Assembly: GCA_014904845.1 (NCBI GenBank)
Contig: MU119663.1
Span: forward strand, 1-31,170
From: Acephala macrosclerotiorum
Lineage: Eukaryota; Ascomycota; Leotiomycetes; Helotiales; Mollisiaceae
Direction: 5' to 3'
DNA: 31,170 nucleotides
Within the stretch, counting starts at the first letter, position 1; every line of letters begins with the position of its first letter. The notes under the pieces were generated by a model. It was not told where the DNA came from and made no database searches. It worked only from the letters and a program-made list of their open reading frames with translations. Shown here in pieces: positions 1-15,600 of this stretch. The translations under genes and the position numbers were made by a program.

Positions 1-2779
1 AATAAAAAAAAAATAAAACTTTCAAAACGTAAATAAAATCTATTAAAATAAATAAAAGTATTTTAAAAAAAATCGATAAAAAAGTAAAATTACTATAAAT
101 AAAAAAAGAAAAAAATAATTTTTTTTTAATTAAAAAATCGTTATTATTTTAAAATTTAATAAATTTTTTTTATTTATTTAATTTTTAGAAAATCGTATAT
201 ATTTGTTTTTTTCGATCTTATTAAATTTAAAAACACGAATTACAATTTTAATTTTTTTTTTAATTTTTTGAATATTTTATTTATTATAAAATTTTTTAAT
301 CGCTTTTTTTTTTGTATTTACATTTTTATTATTATTGAAATCAACGAATTTAATAATATTCTCGTTTTTATTATTATTTAAAAAATTTTAATATTCATTT
401 TTTTTAATAAATTTCTTTAAACGATTTTTAATATATAATTTTCGAATTATTATTCTATTTATTTTTTCGAGTAAATAATTCTTTTTTTAATTGATTTATT
501 TAATAAACTCGATATAAATTTAATTATTTATATAGTAATTTAATATTTTTAAACATATTTTAATTAATGAATTTAATATTATATATTAAAATGAAATTTT
601 TTTTTCAAATTAATTTTTTTCGTATTTAGTAATAAACGTCGAAATATATTTGATTTTATTTGCAATTGCACTTTTTTTTCAATTTCGATTTTTTTATATT
701 CTCGTTTCGCATTTCAATTTATTTGATTCTCAACTCAAAAAACTTTACTCGATTATACATTTCGTTTCAATCGAGAGTTCTTTAAATAAAAAATCGAATT
801 TCAACAAATAAAACAATTTCTTTATTATAAACTATATAAAATAGCGTATATTTAATTGATTTATAAATAATTATTCGATTCGCAAAAAAAACAATTAATA
901 AATATTTTAATTAGTTTTTTTTGTTTTTTTTCGTCAAAATAATTAATACAATAATAATAAATTAATATTTTCGTTTAATTATTTCATTTATTTTCAAATT
1001 ATATACGAAAATAATAATTCGTTTAATATCGAGTTTATTTAATTTTTTAATAATAATTTCTTTGAATTCAAATTTTTCGTTTAATTTTATATAATTAAAA
1101 ACGTTATATTTATAAATAATATTATTGTAAATAAATTTAATAATTTTTTTAAAAATCGAATTTTTTATTAATTTAATTTTAATTCAATCAAAAAAGTTAT
1201 TTCGTACTATAATTAAACTATTGAATATTTTATATTGCAAAAATTTAATTATATTTATTTTAATGTAATAAAATAACGAAATTATTCTTTAAAAATATAG
1301 AATTTTCTCGTGTTTTTTTTTTGTTTTTATATTAATAATCGCTACAATTTACTACAAAATCTCGAACGTTTTTATAGTATTTTTTTTAGTAGTATCGATT
1401 AATTACTCGATAATAAATATTCTCTTTTTTAATATATTCGAATTTATTATATAATTTAATTATGATTATTATACGTTGTTTTAAATCGTTTAAAATAAAT
1501 CGAAATAAATAGAATTTAATAATATTTTTTTATAGTATTTTATTTCGAACGTTATAATCGACGAATTTTCGAATTAATTTGCGGAATTTTATTTTTGAAA
1601 ACTATTTTAATCGTTTTAAAATTATCAAATATTAAATAATATTTTAAAAATAATTTAAATAATTATTATCAAAAGAAAAAATAATATTATTGTTATTATT
1701 ATTATCTAGTAGTTTATTGATCTTAAAAAGAGCGATTAATATAATGTATACAAAAAATGCGATCAATATCGAAAATTGAAAATTAAAAACATCGAGTTTA
1801 AAAGAATTTTTTTAAATTTAATTTAATAATTCAAATAAATATTTTCGTTTTACGTATTTACTTTTAATTACAAACGATCTATTTTCAATTTTTCGATTAA
1901 TTTTGCGTTTTTTAATCGAGATTAAAATTATTTTAATATAATTAAACTCGATTGTAATAAATTTATTAATATTTGTTTTTTTTTTTGAGTTATCGTTTTC
2001 TATTCGCAGTTTTCTAAATAATTCGTTTGTAATAATATAAATACTTTTTTTAATATATTTGATTTTAAAATCGAATAATCGTATTTAAACGAACTAATAA
2101 ATAATTAAAATATCAAAAAAATTTATTATTATTCGATTTAATTAAACGACGAACGTATTAACGTTCGCTTTAAGAATAAAATAAATACTATATAATCAAA
2201 ATTGTAATTTGCAAAAATACTTTAAAATTTTTTAATATTCTTTTTTTATCGTATTATAATTTCGTTTAATAATATTTTAAAATTTTAATTTATATCGAAT
2301 TATTTGTTTTCGTTTTTTGTCGTTATATTAATCGAATATTTTTTTATACTTTTATTAATTAATATCGATATTTAAAATAATTATTTTCTATTTATTAATA
2401 GAATTGTAATAAATTTTGTAAAATATTAAAATCGTCGTAAATTTATTTTGTAAAAATATTATAACGATTTTTTACTTTTTTCTTTATTCGAAAAATTCGT
2501 TTTTTTTAATTAATCGATATAACGATTCGATAATAATATTAAAATATTAAATTTATATTTTGTAATAAATACAAATTCTAATAAAAGTTTTAATTTTAAA
2601 AATATTATTATATTTAATTTATTTTAAAATTTTAATAATTTTTATATTTTTAAAAAAACGTTTTTTAGAATTGCAAATAAAATGAATAATAATTATTTTA
2701 TTTTAATAAAATTATAATTTGAACTTTATATAAACTTGAATTTTCTTAATTCGATTTAGTATTTTATTCAAATTTTAAA

Positions 2780-2824
2780 TGTATTTAAAAACGAATTAAT
2801 AAATTGTATTTAAAAACGAATTAA
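2780..2824. repeat. Two-copy 20-bp direct repeat
   Basis: The 20-mer TGTATTTAAAAACGAATTAA occurs at 2,780-2,799 and again at 2,805-2,824, a 25-bp step. It is a local duplication in AT-rich sequence with no visible function. The identity of the copies suggests it arose late or happened to mutate alike. Confidence 0.6.
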
Positions 2825-5252
2825 AAGTATTAATTCATTATTGTAATTCGTATAAAGTTTTTTGATTTTTATATTATTTAAAAATAATATCGCAATTCTA
2901 AAAAACTCGTTTTTTAAAATTGTTATAATAATTCGAACGAATTAAATTATAGAATTAATTGCTTTTTAAAGCGATATTATTATTCGTAGAAATTTTAATA
3001 AAGTTATAAAAATAATTATATTTTTATTTTGAACGTTTAATGTAAATTGATCGTATTTAAAAAAAAATCTATTAAAAAAACGTAAAAATATTCAATAAAT
3101 TTTTTAGAAAATTTATTTATAGAAAAAAATATATTAACGTTTTTTAAAGTAATCGAATTTATTTTTATAATCGTATTAATCAATCAATAAATTTCAATAG
3201 TTTTTTTCGCGATTAAAAATTATAAATTCTAATAAAAATTATTATTTTTTTCGAGTATTTCGCGATCGAATTATTTTTAAAACATTTTTACTATAATTAA
3301 AAACAAAGTCTTAAAATAATAAAAAAAAAAAATTTATTATATCGTATATTAAATTATTTTAATACAAACAAACGAATTGATATTTTTATAGATTTTAAAG
3401 ATTTTTTTTTAATTAAATACTATTATTTTCTTATAATTAAATATTATTTTATTGAATATTTTTTTTTTAAATTTCTATAATTAATTCTCAATAAATAGAA
3501 ATATTAATCGTTTAAAAATAAATCGTAATTTTTTTAATATCGAAACAATTTACAATAATAAATATTTTATATATTTTTTAGTGTACTTTTAAAATGTTTT
3601 TCGCGCTTTAAATCGTTCGAATTAATTTTTTCGTTTTTTAAAAAAATTTTTAATTTCGTCGATTAAATCGATAAATTGTACTTTTTTAGACTTGAGTTTA
3701 TATATCGTATTAACGTCTATATTGAATAGTTTTAAATTGAAATTATTTAGCGATAAAATTATTTTTTTTATTCGAGTTTTTTTTTCGTTTTTATACTCGA
3801 AAATTTTTTGATTTCGTTTTTTTTCAATAAAATAAAATAATTAGCGCTTTATATCGTTTTTTAAATATTTTTTTTTAATATTTACATTTAAAAACAATAA
3901 TACTATTACAAAAAAATACTTTTTCGTTTTCTTATTAAAAACTTTTTTATTCAAAATTTTGTTTATTTTTTTTTATTAAAAAAAAAAAAGTTTTATAAAA
4001 AATCGAAAAAAATAATCTCGTTTTTTATATTGTTTTATTTATATTTTTTTTTAAATTAATAGTATTTATTTTAATCGTATTTGTTTTATATAAAATAATA
4101 TTAAAAATATTTAATAAAAAATCAAAAATAAAAAGAAATTTATTAAAATGTAAAAATTATTCGCGAATTTTAATATTATATTATTTTCTAATAATATTAG
4201 TATTTAATTTCTCGCGTTGTATTCTTTTTTCAATATTTTTTCGACTCGAGAATACATACGAATATAGCGATTTCTAGTAATTTAATATAAATAAATTTTT
4301 AAAAGAGAAATAATTATAATTATATAAATAAAATTGAGATTTTTGAAATCTCAAAATACGCTATTTTACGAATTATTATTTTTATATTTAATTTGCATTT
4401 TTATTATAATAACGAATAATTGTTTTAAAAAAAAAATTTTTGTATTATTTACAAAGAAAAAAAAAATTTTATATTCGATTCTATATTTAATTTCTATTTT
4501 TATAATCGTTATTTCGACAAATTCGAAATTTTATCTAATAATAATAAACAATTGAAAATTTTCGACGTTTGCAATAGTACTATTGAAATCTCGAATTATG
4601 TACGTAAAAACAATACAATACTTCGTTTTAATATTTAATATTTCGTATTTTTTATTCGAATCAATTGATTCAAACAAATTAAAATATAATTTAAAAATAA
4701 CGATAATATGTTTTTTTTTAATTAGTAACGAGAAATCGATTTTTACGAGATTAATTTCAAATATTACAAAGTTTTTAATAATAAAAATAAATTGATTTAT
4801 TTTTTTAAACATTCTATAAAAACTTTAAAAAAATTGTTTTATAGAATCAATAATTCTTAATATTTCTCTTATTACAACAGTTTTAATATTTATTAAAATC
4901 AAATAATAAATATTGTTTTTTCGCTATTAATTAATAATTATTATAATAAAATTCGATATTTTTAAAGTATTAATAATTATTTTTATTCTTTTTTAAATTT
5001 TTAAAAATAACGTTGTATTTTTAAAAAATTTTTACAATAAAATTTTATTAATAAAATTATTATTTTTAGCGTTGAATTATTGTTTTAAAGTTTTATTTTT
5101 CAATTAATTTACGTTTATTTTTTCTCGTTTTTCGTTTTGAGTACTTTGTAAAATTTGTTATTACGATTTGATTTTTAAGTATTTTTTTTCTATTTTTGTT
5201 TTTCGTCGAAAGTTTTCTTGTGCGTTTTAAATTTTGTTTCTCGATTTATTTG

Positions 5253-5282
5253 TCGTTATTGTATTTATCGTTATTGTATTTA
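5253..5282. repeat. Two-copy 15-bp tandem repeat
   Basis: TCGTTATTGTATTTA is repeated head to tail with no gap at 5,253-5,267 and 5,268-5,282. It is a minor tandem duplication in the AT-rich block. No coding or regulatory role can be supported. Confidence 0.6.
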
Positions 5283-7882
5283 TTAGTAATTTTTCGTAGA
5301 ATTTATTAATAATCGCTCTATTAAAACTTTAAACGTTAATATTATTATTATTGAAAATATATAACGATAAATTCGATTTTTTTAAAAATTTTTTATTAAT
5401 ATTAGTTTTACTTTTTTTTTAAATAGTAAATTGAACAAATTCTTAAATTTTTTATATATTTCTAAAGCGTTTATTGAGATCGTAATCAAAAAATCTTTTA
5501 ATTATTTGTTTTATAATTTGATTATACTAATATTGATTGTTTTTAAATATAAACGATCACGAAAATCGATTATAATTCTAAGAATTATAATATTATTAAT
5601 TGTTTTTCTAATAGTAATATTTATAATTAATTAATTCATTTATAAATAAACAACGATTTACGAAAAAATAATCAATGAAAAAATCGATTTTTTTGTTTTT
5701 TATTCGCTCGAAATACTCGAAATAGTATTACTCACTTTATTGATCGTTATATACAACGTTGATTTCTATTGTATTCTTTTGAACGATCGATAATATACTT
5801 TGTAAAAATTTAATCGACGTTAAACTATATAAAACTCTATATTCGCTTTTTTTTATATTATTGTATTTTTTTCGTTTACAATTAAAATTTTTTTCTCGTT
5901 TATATTCTCGTGAAAAAACAAACTAATTCTAATTTTAATTTATAGAGATTATAATATTATTCAATTTTTGAAATATTTTTATAGTATTAGTATTTAAAGC
6001 GATTTTCAAATCGTTAAATAATACGAAAAAAAAAAAAAGTTTTTTTAGTTTTTTAATAAAATCGTTTATTTGAATTAAAAGTTTTAATACGAATATTTGT
6101 CGAATTCTTTAAATTTAAATAGTACATAAAATCGAAAATTGAAATTCGATATAAGTTTTTTCAATAATTATATATATTTTTTATTGAATTTTTTCTATAA
6201 ATAATTCAAATAAAATAAAAAATAGCAAATTATTGATTACATTTAAAATTATTTTTTATATTACAATATTCAAATATTTTTATCGAATTTTCGAGTATTT
6301 TAAATCATTAGTTTTATTGTATTATTATTTCTTTTTTTTATATTTATATACGATAATCGCTTTCTCGTATATTTTATCGTAATTGTAAATAAATATTTTT
6401 ATCGATTTATAATTGATTTTTTTGAAAATTCGTTTTTTAATATATATTGAAAATTTTTTTTATAAATTCGCGTTTTTAATATTATTTATTTAATTTATTT
6501 TATTTAATCAATTTTTTAAATATTCAATCGAACAAATTTACGTACGTTTTTATTATTAAAAAACTTCTCGTAAATTGATCGATAATTTTATATAAAAACT
6601 TTATATTTATTCAATAGTATTTTTAATCGTATTCATAAAATTCTTTTTTTAAAACGTCGTAAAATTCTTTTTCTAAGTAATTTTCAATATTATACTCTAA
6701 TATAAATCGAATTTGCTTTTTGTAAATCGAATTAATATATTGTAAAAATTGTATTTTTTTAATTTTTAAAGTAATTTTATAGTTTTTATATATATCGTCG
6801 TATTATTTCAAAAAAGTCGTAATATTGTTTTTTTTGAATTAAAATACTTTAAAAACTCTAAAAAAAAATATTTATAGTTTTAATATAAGTACGTATTTCT
6901 CGAAATTTTATATTTTTAAGAAATTATTTTTATTGTTTATAAAAATTTTTCTAGAAAAAATCGATAATATAATTAGAATAAAAATATTTTCTATTGAAAA
7001 AAATAAATTTTAATGCGAATAATTTATTAATTTTAGTTTTTGAACTGAGAATTAATTTAATAATTTAAAAATGCGAATTTTCGAATTATTATTTTCAAAT
7101 GAAATTCGTTTTAAGAATTAGTTTCTATTTATATTATTTTTTCGTGAGATTTTTTTTATTTTAATTTTTACTTGAAATTTTATTCGTTTGTTCGTTTTAA
7201 TAAAATATATTTTTTAAATAAATACTTTTTTAATCGATTTTTTTCGATTAAAGTTTTTTATTTCAATTTTTTTCGTATTGTTTTTTGAAATTCGAGACTT
7301 ATTTTAATTTTATTATTTCAATTTAAAAACGATTACAAGCGATTCGCGAATTGCAATTTTTAAAAGAATTAAAATTAAAATATAAAATAATAAAACAATT
7401 TTATTTTTCAACGTTACAATTTTTTTTTTTTTTTACACTAAAATTTCTTTTTTTATATTTCAATTTCCGCTGAAAATAAAATCAATTACTGTAAATAATC
7501 GTCGCGAATTTCTTTTTTTCTTTTTTATATTCGTTTTAATACTAATTATTTCAAGTAATTCAATACGTAATTTTTATAAATCAATATTTTTCTATAATTT
7601 TATAATCTCGTAATCAAATTATTTAATTTCGAATAATATAATCAAAACAAAAAATTTTCGTTAATTGATTTTTAGTCTTTGATTTTTAATAGTTTAAATT
7701 TTCTTTTAATAGTAATAAAAAACAAAATATATAAATCGCATATAAACAGTTTTTAGCGAAGTCTATTAAAACAATTTATTTCTTGGCGTCGTTTTACTAA
7801 TATAGAAAAACAATAAAATACAAAACAAAAAAATTCAATCGTAAATCAATTCGTTTTAATTAGTAAACTAGATTTATTCGAA

Positions 7883-7918
7883 GTAATTCGTAATTCGTAA
7901 ATCAATCAATCAATCAAT
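7883..7918. repeat. Short (TCAA)n microsatellite
   Basis: Two copies of a GTAATTC-type heptamer run into a TCAA tetranucleotide repeat at 7,902-7,918. It lies just left of a less-degraded patch of sequence. It is a simple repeat with no inferred function. Confidence 0.6.
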
Positions 7919-7954
7919 TAAAATAGAAATAGAAAGAATTATTGATTAGTCTAT

Positions 7955-8065
7955 AGTAAGCGAAAGCTCTTTATATACTAGAAAACACGTGATCAGTACT
8001 GCTCTCGAAATTAGCTATTTACAAGGATTTTTGAAAAGAGAGTATATAGTTCCACTATATTAATA
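7955..8065. other. Less-degraded patch inside AT block, with CACGTG
   Basis: For about 110 bp the sequence regains CpA, TpG and mixed composition, in contrast with its flanks. It contains the palindrome CACGTG at 7,986-7,991, embedded in ACACGTGATCAGTACT. It has no open frame of note. It could be the edge of an inserted element such as a partial LTR, or a spot that RIP missed. Only the change in composition and the motif are seen; the identity is a guess. Confidence 0.35.
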
Positions 8066-11000
8066 TATACAAATCTACGTATATATCAATTTTAACGAAT
8101 CTCAAAACTTTTAATTTATTTACTACAAAATACAAACGATTTTTAGTTTAATTAATTCGAATTTACAAACGTTTAAAACGAAAAATATAACATTTCCATT
8201 TTTCGAATATATTATTTTTAAAAAAATCTAATCAACGAATTTGAAATTTTTTTAATATTACGATAAAATTTTTACGTATATAATATATAAAAATAAAATG
8301 AATTTATTAAATTATTAATTTTTATTATAATTATATTTCTATGAAAATAAAATAATATTTTAATAATAAATCGTTTTATTTATAATTATAATTTATTTAA
8401 TATATTATTAAATTTTTAATTTTAAAAAACTCGATTTAATAATAAATTTTAAAAAAGTTTTTAAAAATAATATTAAATAAATTGAAAAAAAAAATTAATA
8501 AATATATTAAAAAAAATGTAATATTATTATTTATAAAAAAAATAATAAAAAAAAGAAATAAAAAAAAGTATTTAATATATTTTTTAAATAAAAAAACGTA
8601 TTATTAAATATTGAATTATATTATTTTAAAAAAAAAATAAAAAAAACGTAATATTATATATAATAAAAATATAAATTGTATTTTAAATATATAATTTGTT
8701 TTTTATTTGAATATTTTTTTTCAAATTAAAAAATAAATTAATAATAATTATATTATTAAAATTACTTATAATTATTATTAATACGTATTTCGTTATACGA
8801 TTTTTTTTTTTTTAATTTTTTTTCGTATATATAATACGTAGTAATTATTCCGTGTATTTTAAAATTAAATATATTAATAATAATTTTATTTAAAACGTTT
8901 TTTAAAGTAATTTCAAAGTTGAATATTAATTTAATTTTTTTTTTTAAATTAATATATTGAATTTATTTTATTGATTTTATTCGTATTTTGAATAAAATTA
9001 TCGTAAAATATTTTATTTTATTTTAATAAATATTTAAATTTATAAAATAATCGATTAATTTTCAAAAAAAAAAATTTATTATTATAATAATTTTTTAAAA
9101 AATTATTTTATTATTTAAAATTTTGTTTTTTTTAATTGCATTATACATATATTCATTAAAAATATTCGTTATTTCTTATAATAAAATTTTTTCAAATATT
9201 AAATATTATTAAAATAAAATAAAATTCGAATTATTTAAAAATATTTCGAAAGTAATTAAAAAATCGTTTTGTATTTCGTTTGTATTCGTACAATTGGTCG
9301 AAATAATTGAAAATATTATAAAATTTCGTCGAACGTTTTTAGTATTCTTTAAACGAATTTCTAAGAATTTTAATTAATTTGATTAAAAAAAAAGAAAATA
9401 GAAATAGTTAAATGATATACGATTACGTATAAAAGTCTTAAAACGCTCGAGTTCAAAATTATTAATTGTACTGATTATATACTTAGAATATACATTGTAT
9501 ATTAATACGCGTTTTCGTTTTCGAGATCGTTGTATTATAGTATGTAAAATCAAATGATTATTCGATAAATAATCGTTTAATAATTGGTATTTTGTTTAGA
9601 ATTAATATTACTCGTTATTAAAAAACTTTTCGTATTTGAATAATTTTAATTTATATATTGTTTATCGTTTGAAACGTTTAAATAAATACTATTAATAAAT
9701 TTTAATAGAAATTTTAATTCGAATCAAAAATTAATAACGTTTAAAAATTTATCGATTGTATTATATTTAATATTTGAAAACGATTTTAAAATTTCGTTTT
9801 TTTAAATCGTTAAATAATATTTTGTAAAAACGATTATATATTTATTAGTATATTTATTACGAATTAATTTGATCGATATAGTAAAAAGAAAAAAAATATA
9901 TTATTTATAAAAATAAATATTTTATAATTAATAATAAACGATTAAAAAATAAAATAATTAATATTCGTATAATTTTTATTAATTTCAATTTAAATAATAA
10001 AATTAATACGATTACAATTTTTTATATTTATTATTTTGATTTATTTAAAAATCGTAATATACAATAAAATTTCATAGAAATTTAATACTCGAAAAATATC
10101 GTAAAAAAATCGTTTGTATTTTTTACGTTTGGAAAAAGTTTATACGATTTTTAGAATTTCGATTATTTCGATAATGCGCTCGATTTAAACGTTATTCAAA
10201 TTTTTTTAGAATTTCAAATTTTTATTAGTATTAATAAATTTATTCCAAGTTTTTTTAATTTGAAAAAATTTATAATACGAAAAAAATTATTAATTTTTTA
10301 TTTTTATAAAATTTAAAAATACAAAGTAAAATTTAATAAAATATTCAATAAAATGTTTAATAATAAATTCGATAATAAATTTAATAAAGCGTTTAATAAA
10401 AAATAAACGAATTATTAAAATATTAATAAAAAAATTAATAGAAAATCGATTATAAAAAAAAATTAATATAAAACATTTTATACAAATATTAATAAAAGAA
10501 TTAATAAAAAATTTGTTATAAATTTTCGAGTATTTAAAACGTATATATATATTTATATAAAATAATTTTATTAAAAAAAAAATAACGATAAATATTTAAA
10601 AAATCGAAATTTTAATTAAAATTTTTTATTATTTTAAACGTTTTATATTAATTGTTTTTTTTGAGTATTAATTAAAACAATTCGTATATTCGATTACAAT
10701 CGATTAAATATGATATAAAGTGCGGTTTATTAATAACAATTTTTATATCGAATTTTCTCGTTATATATATTAATTTAATACTTTTTAATAAAAGTAATAT
10801 TATTATTTATAATTTTGAAAAATTGAATATCGCGATATTTTATTAATTTTCAATTGAAATTATATAATTTGTATATTATTAATACAATAATTCAAAGTAT
10901 TATTTCTTTTTATATTGTTCGTATAATTTATTTATAATTGTTTAAAAATTAGTATATTGTATTTTAATCGCGTATTTTTAATTGCTTTGAAAATAAGAAT

Positions 11001-12424
11001 TTTGTATACGAATTTTAATGTTTTTTAAATATTAAAAATAGAAAGAATACTATATAAAAATATTTTATTTTTAAAGAATTTTTAACAATATTTAGATTCA
11101 AACGCTATTAATATTTTATATTAATATTTTGCTTTTTTTACATTATTTTATAATCAATCGATGAAATTAATTTAATTGTTTAAAGAATTAATATATTATA
11201 TTATAATTGTAAATTGCAAATTTATTTAAAAAACAATAAAATCAATTTTTTTAATTGATTATTTCGCGTTAATCGCGTAAAAATAGATTTTAATTGCAAA
11301 TAATAATACGAAAATCAATAAATATATAAAAATATAAATTCTTTTTAAAGTTTTAATTATTATTTTTTATATTTTCTAATATTCAATTTTTTAAACATTT
11401 TTTTAAACATTTTCACTTTATATATTTTGTTTATTACGCACGTTAAAATTACATATTAATTTTTTTTTAATAATAAACTTATTAAAAATAATTCAATATC
11501 GTTTTTTATTATTCTTTCTATTATTTAATATACTATTTAAAAGTTTAATTTTGTTATCAATCAATACATTAAACGATAATTAAATTAAAAAAATAGAAAA
11601 TACATTTATCGAAATAAAAATTATTTTTGTTATTTTTATATCAATTTTTTATTGTATTTTTTCAACGAATTAATTTTTATCACGAGTTAAATTCGTATAA
11701 TTCGTTTAATAGTTTTTGAACATTTTCAAGTTTCTTAGTACTAAAAAAAAACTTTTTTTTTTTTCGTTTATTGTAATAAAAAAAATTAAATTCGAGGAAT
11801 TGTTAATTCGAGTTTTAAAATTAAAATTCAAAATTGTCAATAAAATATATATTTTTAATTTTATACAAATTCAAATATATTAATAAAATTTTATTATATA
11901 ATTGAAATAAAAAAACGTACAAATATACAATTGAAAAATCGCTTAAAATAAAAAAAAATAAAAAATTCAATTAATACGTATTTGTTATTTGTATTCGAAT
12001 TAATTAATATTTTCATTTTAAACAAATTTTAAATAAACTCGATATATTTACGAAAATATTTTAAATAAAAAAATTTTAATTATTATTGTTTATATTGATA
12101 TTAAATCGAAATTATTACGAAATGTTTTAAGAATAATTTTAAAAAGCGTTTATAGAATTAATATAAAGAAAAATAAACTTTTTATAAGTTTTTTTTTTAA
12201 TTATATAAAATTAATTATTAATTTAAATTTAAATCGAATAAAAATTTTTATATTATTATTTTTTTAAATTTAAATCGCATTAAAATAATATCGATTTTTT
12301 TGATTCGATATATACAAAATATTTCGATTTTATTATTCAATATATTAAAACAATTTATACGAATATTAGAATTCGTTTATTACTTTTTTTTATAAGTAGT
12401 AAAATCTCGTACGATTTATTTTGA

Positions 12425-12601
12425 ATTTTTTTCAAATTAAATATATTTGTTTATATTATTTGTTTTGGAACAAAGAAATTAAAGTATATTAAATATAATT
12501 TTGACGAAAAAAGAATTACGTTTGATAGCGTAGAGTATTTCTATATCGGGAATCGTTACGTGGATTTCGACGAGAAAGTATTTAATGAAATTTTTATTTA
12601 A
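12425..12601 (+). pseudogene. Relic open frame of about 58 codons, unidentified
   Basis: This stretch keeps G on the plus strand and reads open from just after a TGA at 12,422 to a TAA at 12,599. Its central part, around 12,532-12,590, encodes VEYFYIGNRYVDFDEKVFNE, which has a mixed amino-acid composition unlike the Ile/Phe/Asn/Lys-rich chance frames elsewhere in the block. The terminal TAA could be a mutated CAA, because the frame continues for some codons beyond it before another stop. No ATG start is apparent and no family is recognised. It is best read as a fragment of a decayed transposon or gene; it may also be chance. Confidence 0.3.
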
Positions 12602-15600
12602 ATTAAAATTTTGAAATTTCGTAAATTAAAATTTATTAATTTTTTTAATATTTTTTGATTGCGATACTATGAAAATGTAGACTTGATTAGAACGAAATTG
12701 ATTAAATACAATAAAAAATTCGATTCTTTGAAAAACGTTCGATATATTTAATATAATAATATAGTATTTCAAGTAAAAAAAGAGAATCGAATGCGATTTC
12801 GATTTTGAGTCGAATTATGATTGATATGATTTAATTTCGAAAGATTAATTTTAATTACGTTAAATTAATTATTATTAAAACTATTAATAATTGTTTAAAT
12901 AATTTTAATATTATTAATATTTTTGATTTTTTCGAGAATCGTTTGTTTTCGTTTTTGGAGATCGATTAAATTAAAATTAAAAGTGTAGAAATTGATTTAC
13001 AAAATAAAAACAATTTAATTATTTGTAGTTTAACGATTTTTGGTTTTAGTTTGAATAATAAATTGTAATATAAAAATTTTGTTTCGTGGTAAAAAATGTA
13101 TAAAATTAATTGAATCGAATATAATAAAATTCGCAATTGATAATATTATTGAAATTAATTAAAATTATTTATTTTGAAATTATTTTGTGATAAAAAATAA
13201 ATGAAAAAGTTTTATTTTGATTTTTGTAATATTTTATTTATAGTAAATTTTAGATTATTTATTTGATAATTTTGTCAAAAGAAAAAATCGTAATTTAATT
13301 ATATTTTTTTAGTATAATATTTAATTTTAATCGTATTTTTTACGTTTATTAATATACGTATTAATAAACTATTTGAAATTAATAAAATACTAATTATTGA
13401 AATATTATTAAAGAATTTTTAAAGATCGTTTTATACGGTAAATAGTATTTTTTAACGATACAATTTTTTGTATTGATTTTTACAGATTTTTACTAGAGAT
13501 TTGAGTAATAATATAATAAAGTTTAATAAATAATTTTCTTTAATTTTTGAATTTATTGATTATTAAAATACTTTATTTTTTTTCGATAAAGTCGACGTGT
13601 TTTTGCGTAAACGCGACTAAGATTATATTTACAATTTTTTAATTTTCGTGTTTTTATGCAAATTGGAATATTATTAAAAAATCATATTTTTAATTATTAA
13701 TCGAATTACGGATTTTGATTATACGATTTAAAGCAAAATTCACTTTGCGTTTCGATATAGTTTTTTGAATATTAATACAAAAAAAAAGATTTAAAATACT
13801 TTTTTCGAAAAGATAATTACGATTAAAAAAAAAGTAGATTACAATAATAAAACGTTTAACGATTTTGTAAAGTATATTTTTAACGATCGTTAAATAAGTA
13901 TTTTTTTTGTAGAAGTAGTTTAATCGAAGTTTTTACGTTGACGAATTTTTATTTCAAATTAAAAACGTCGTTTGAATAGTGTATATTTTAGTGTTTTATA
14001 AGAAAGCGATAGTATTTTATTTTTATTTAGAAATCGTTATTGATTCAAATAAAGAATTTGAAGTTAACGTCGATAAAATAGATTCTTTTGATAATATGCG
14101 ATTTTATTTATAGTTATTTTGTATTTGAGTTATGTATTTACGTTTTTTATTATTTTTACTTTCGTTTTCGATAGGTTCGTAAGATAATAATAAGAATAAT
14201 TAGATTTGTTGATATGGGATTTTGTTTTAATATTATTTTGTATTACTTATAATTTCAAATACAATTTTATAATATTCGAATTCGAATTAATCGAGTGTAT
14301 CTATAGAAGAGTATAAAATAAATAAAAGCAAAAAAATAGTACTAAGTTTTGACGTTACAAAAAAGTCTCTTTTTAAATTAAAATAAAATTATACGATTTT
14401 TATAAATATAAAATCTCGATTTTTCATTATTAAAAACTTTGATTACACGATTTGAATTTTCAATCAAATCGCGTATCGTACGTTTATTATTGTTTTCCGT
14501 CGTTACTATTAATTTTTTATCAATTAAAAATTTAATTACTACTTCGTATTTCAAACGAATAAAACAATATAATAATATTCGATCAAATTTATCTATTAAT
14601 TCTATTTTTACTCTATAATTAATTAATAAATTAATTATTTTTCGATAATTTTAATTAATTACCAAATATAATATTATACTTTTTTTTAAATTTTAAACGA
14701 ATATTACAATTTTTTTATTCAAAAATATTACTACTATTTTAATAAATTTATTTAATATTATCAAATGTAAAATTTTTTTTTTTTTTATTAATAAAAAATA
14801 TATTCATTTTATATAAAAAAAATTCGTTTATTGTTTTTATATATTCGTTTATCGATATAAAATATAATATTATTTATTGATATTTGTTTTGTTTCAATAT
14901 AAAAATATTATATTCTAATAATAAACGTATAATTTTTTACTAATTATTTTACGCAATTTGTAAAAAAAATATTGAATTGAAAAAATCTCGTAAAAAATAT
15001 TAAATTTCGTTTTTTAATAATCGTTTAAATTTTTTTATATTTTTATTTACAACGATTTAATCAAAAATAATCTTATTATCAATCAATAAAATTGATTTTT
15101 TATATATAAAATAATTACTCGTTTTAAAAACGAATTTAATTAAATAAATTTTATATACTTAAAATAAATACTCGTAATAAAATATTATTATTTTTTTTTC
15201 AATTTTTCAATTTCACATATAAACGTAATATAATTCGACGAGTATATTATTATTGATATTTTTACAATAAACGGCGTTATTAAATAATTAAATAATATTA
15301 TCGCGATAAATTTTACGTAATATATTAATATCAAAAACGATTTTTTTTATCGTATAAATTCAATATTAAAATAAATTAAATTTAAATAAATAAAAAACTA
15401 TTTTATAATATTAAATTACTTATTTTCGCGAAATACTTTAATCGGCGATCGTATTGCATTTATTAAATTACTCTACAAAATATAATAAACAATCGATTTA
15501 CGTAAATAAATTGAAATTAATACTATAATTAGAAAATTTATTATTAAAAAAATTTAATTTCGTATATCGCGATTTTAAGTTTTTTTAATAATTATTATTT

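Noticed and set aside
4334..5634. Several open frames of 67-93 codons in the AT-rich block (4,334-4,555; 4,531-4,812; 4,583-4,795; 5,431-5,634)
   Set aside because: Their composition is almost only Ile, Phe, Leu, Asn and Lys, as expected from random AT-rich DNA. They overlap on opposite strands and show no motif.
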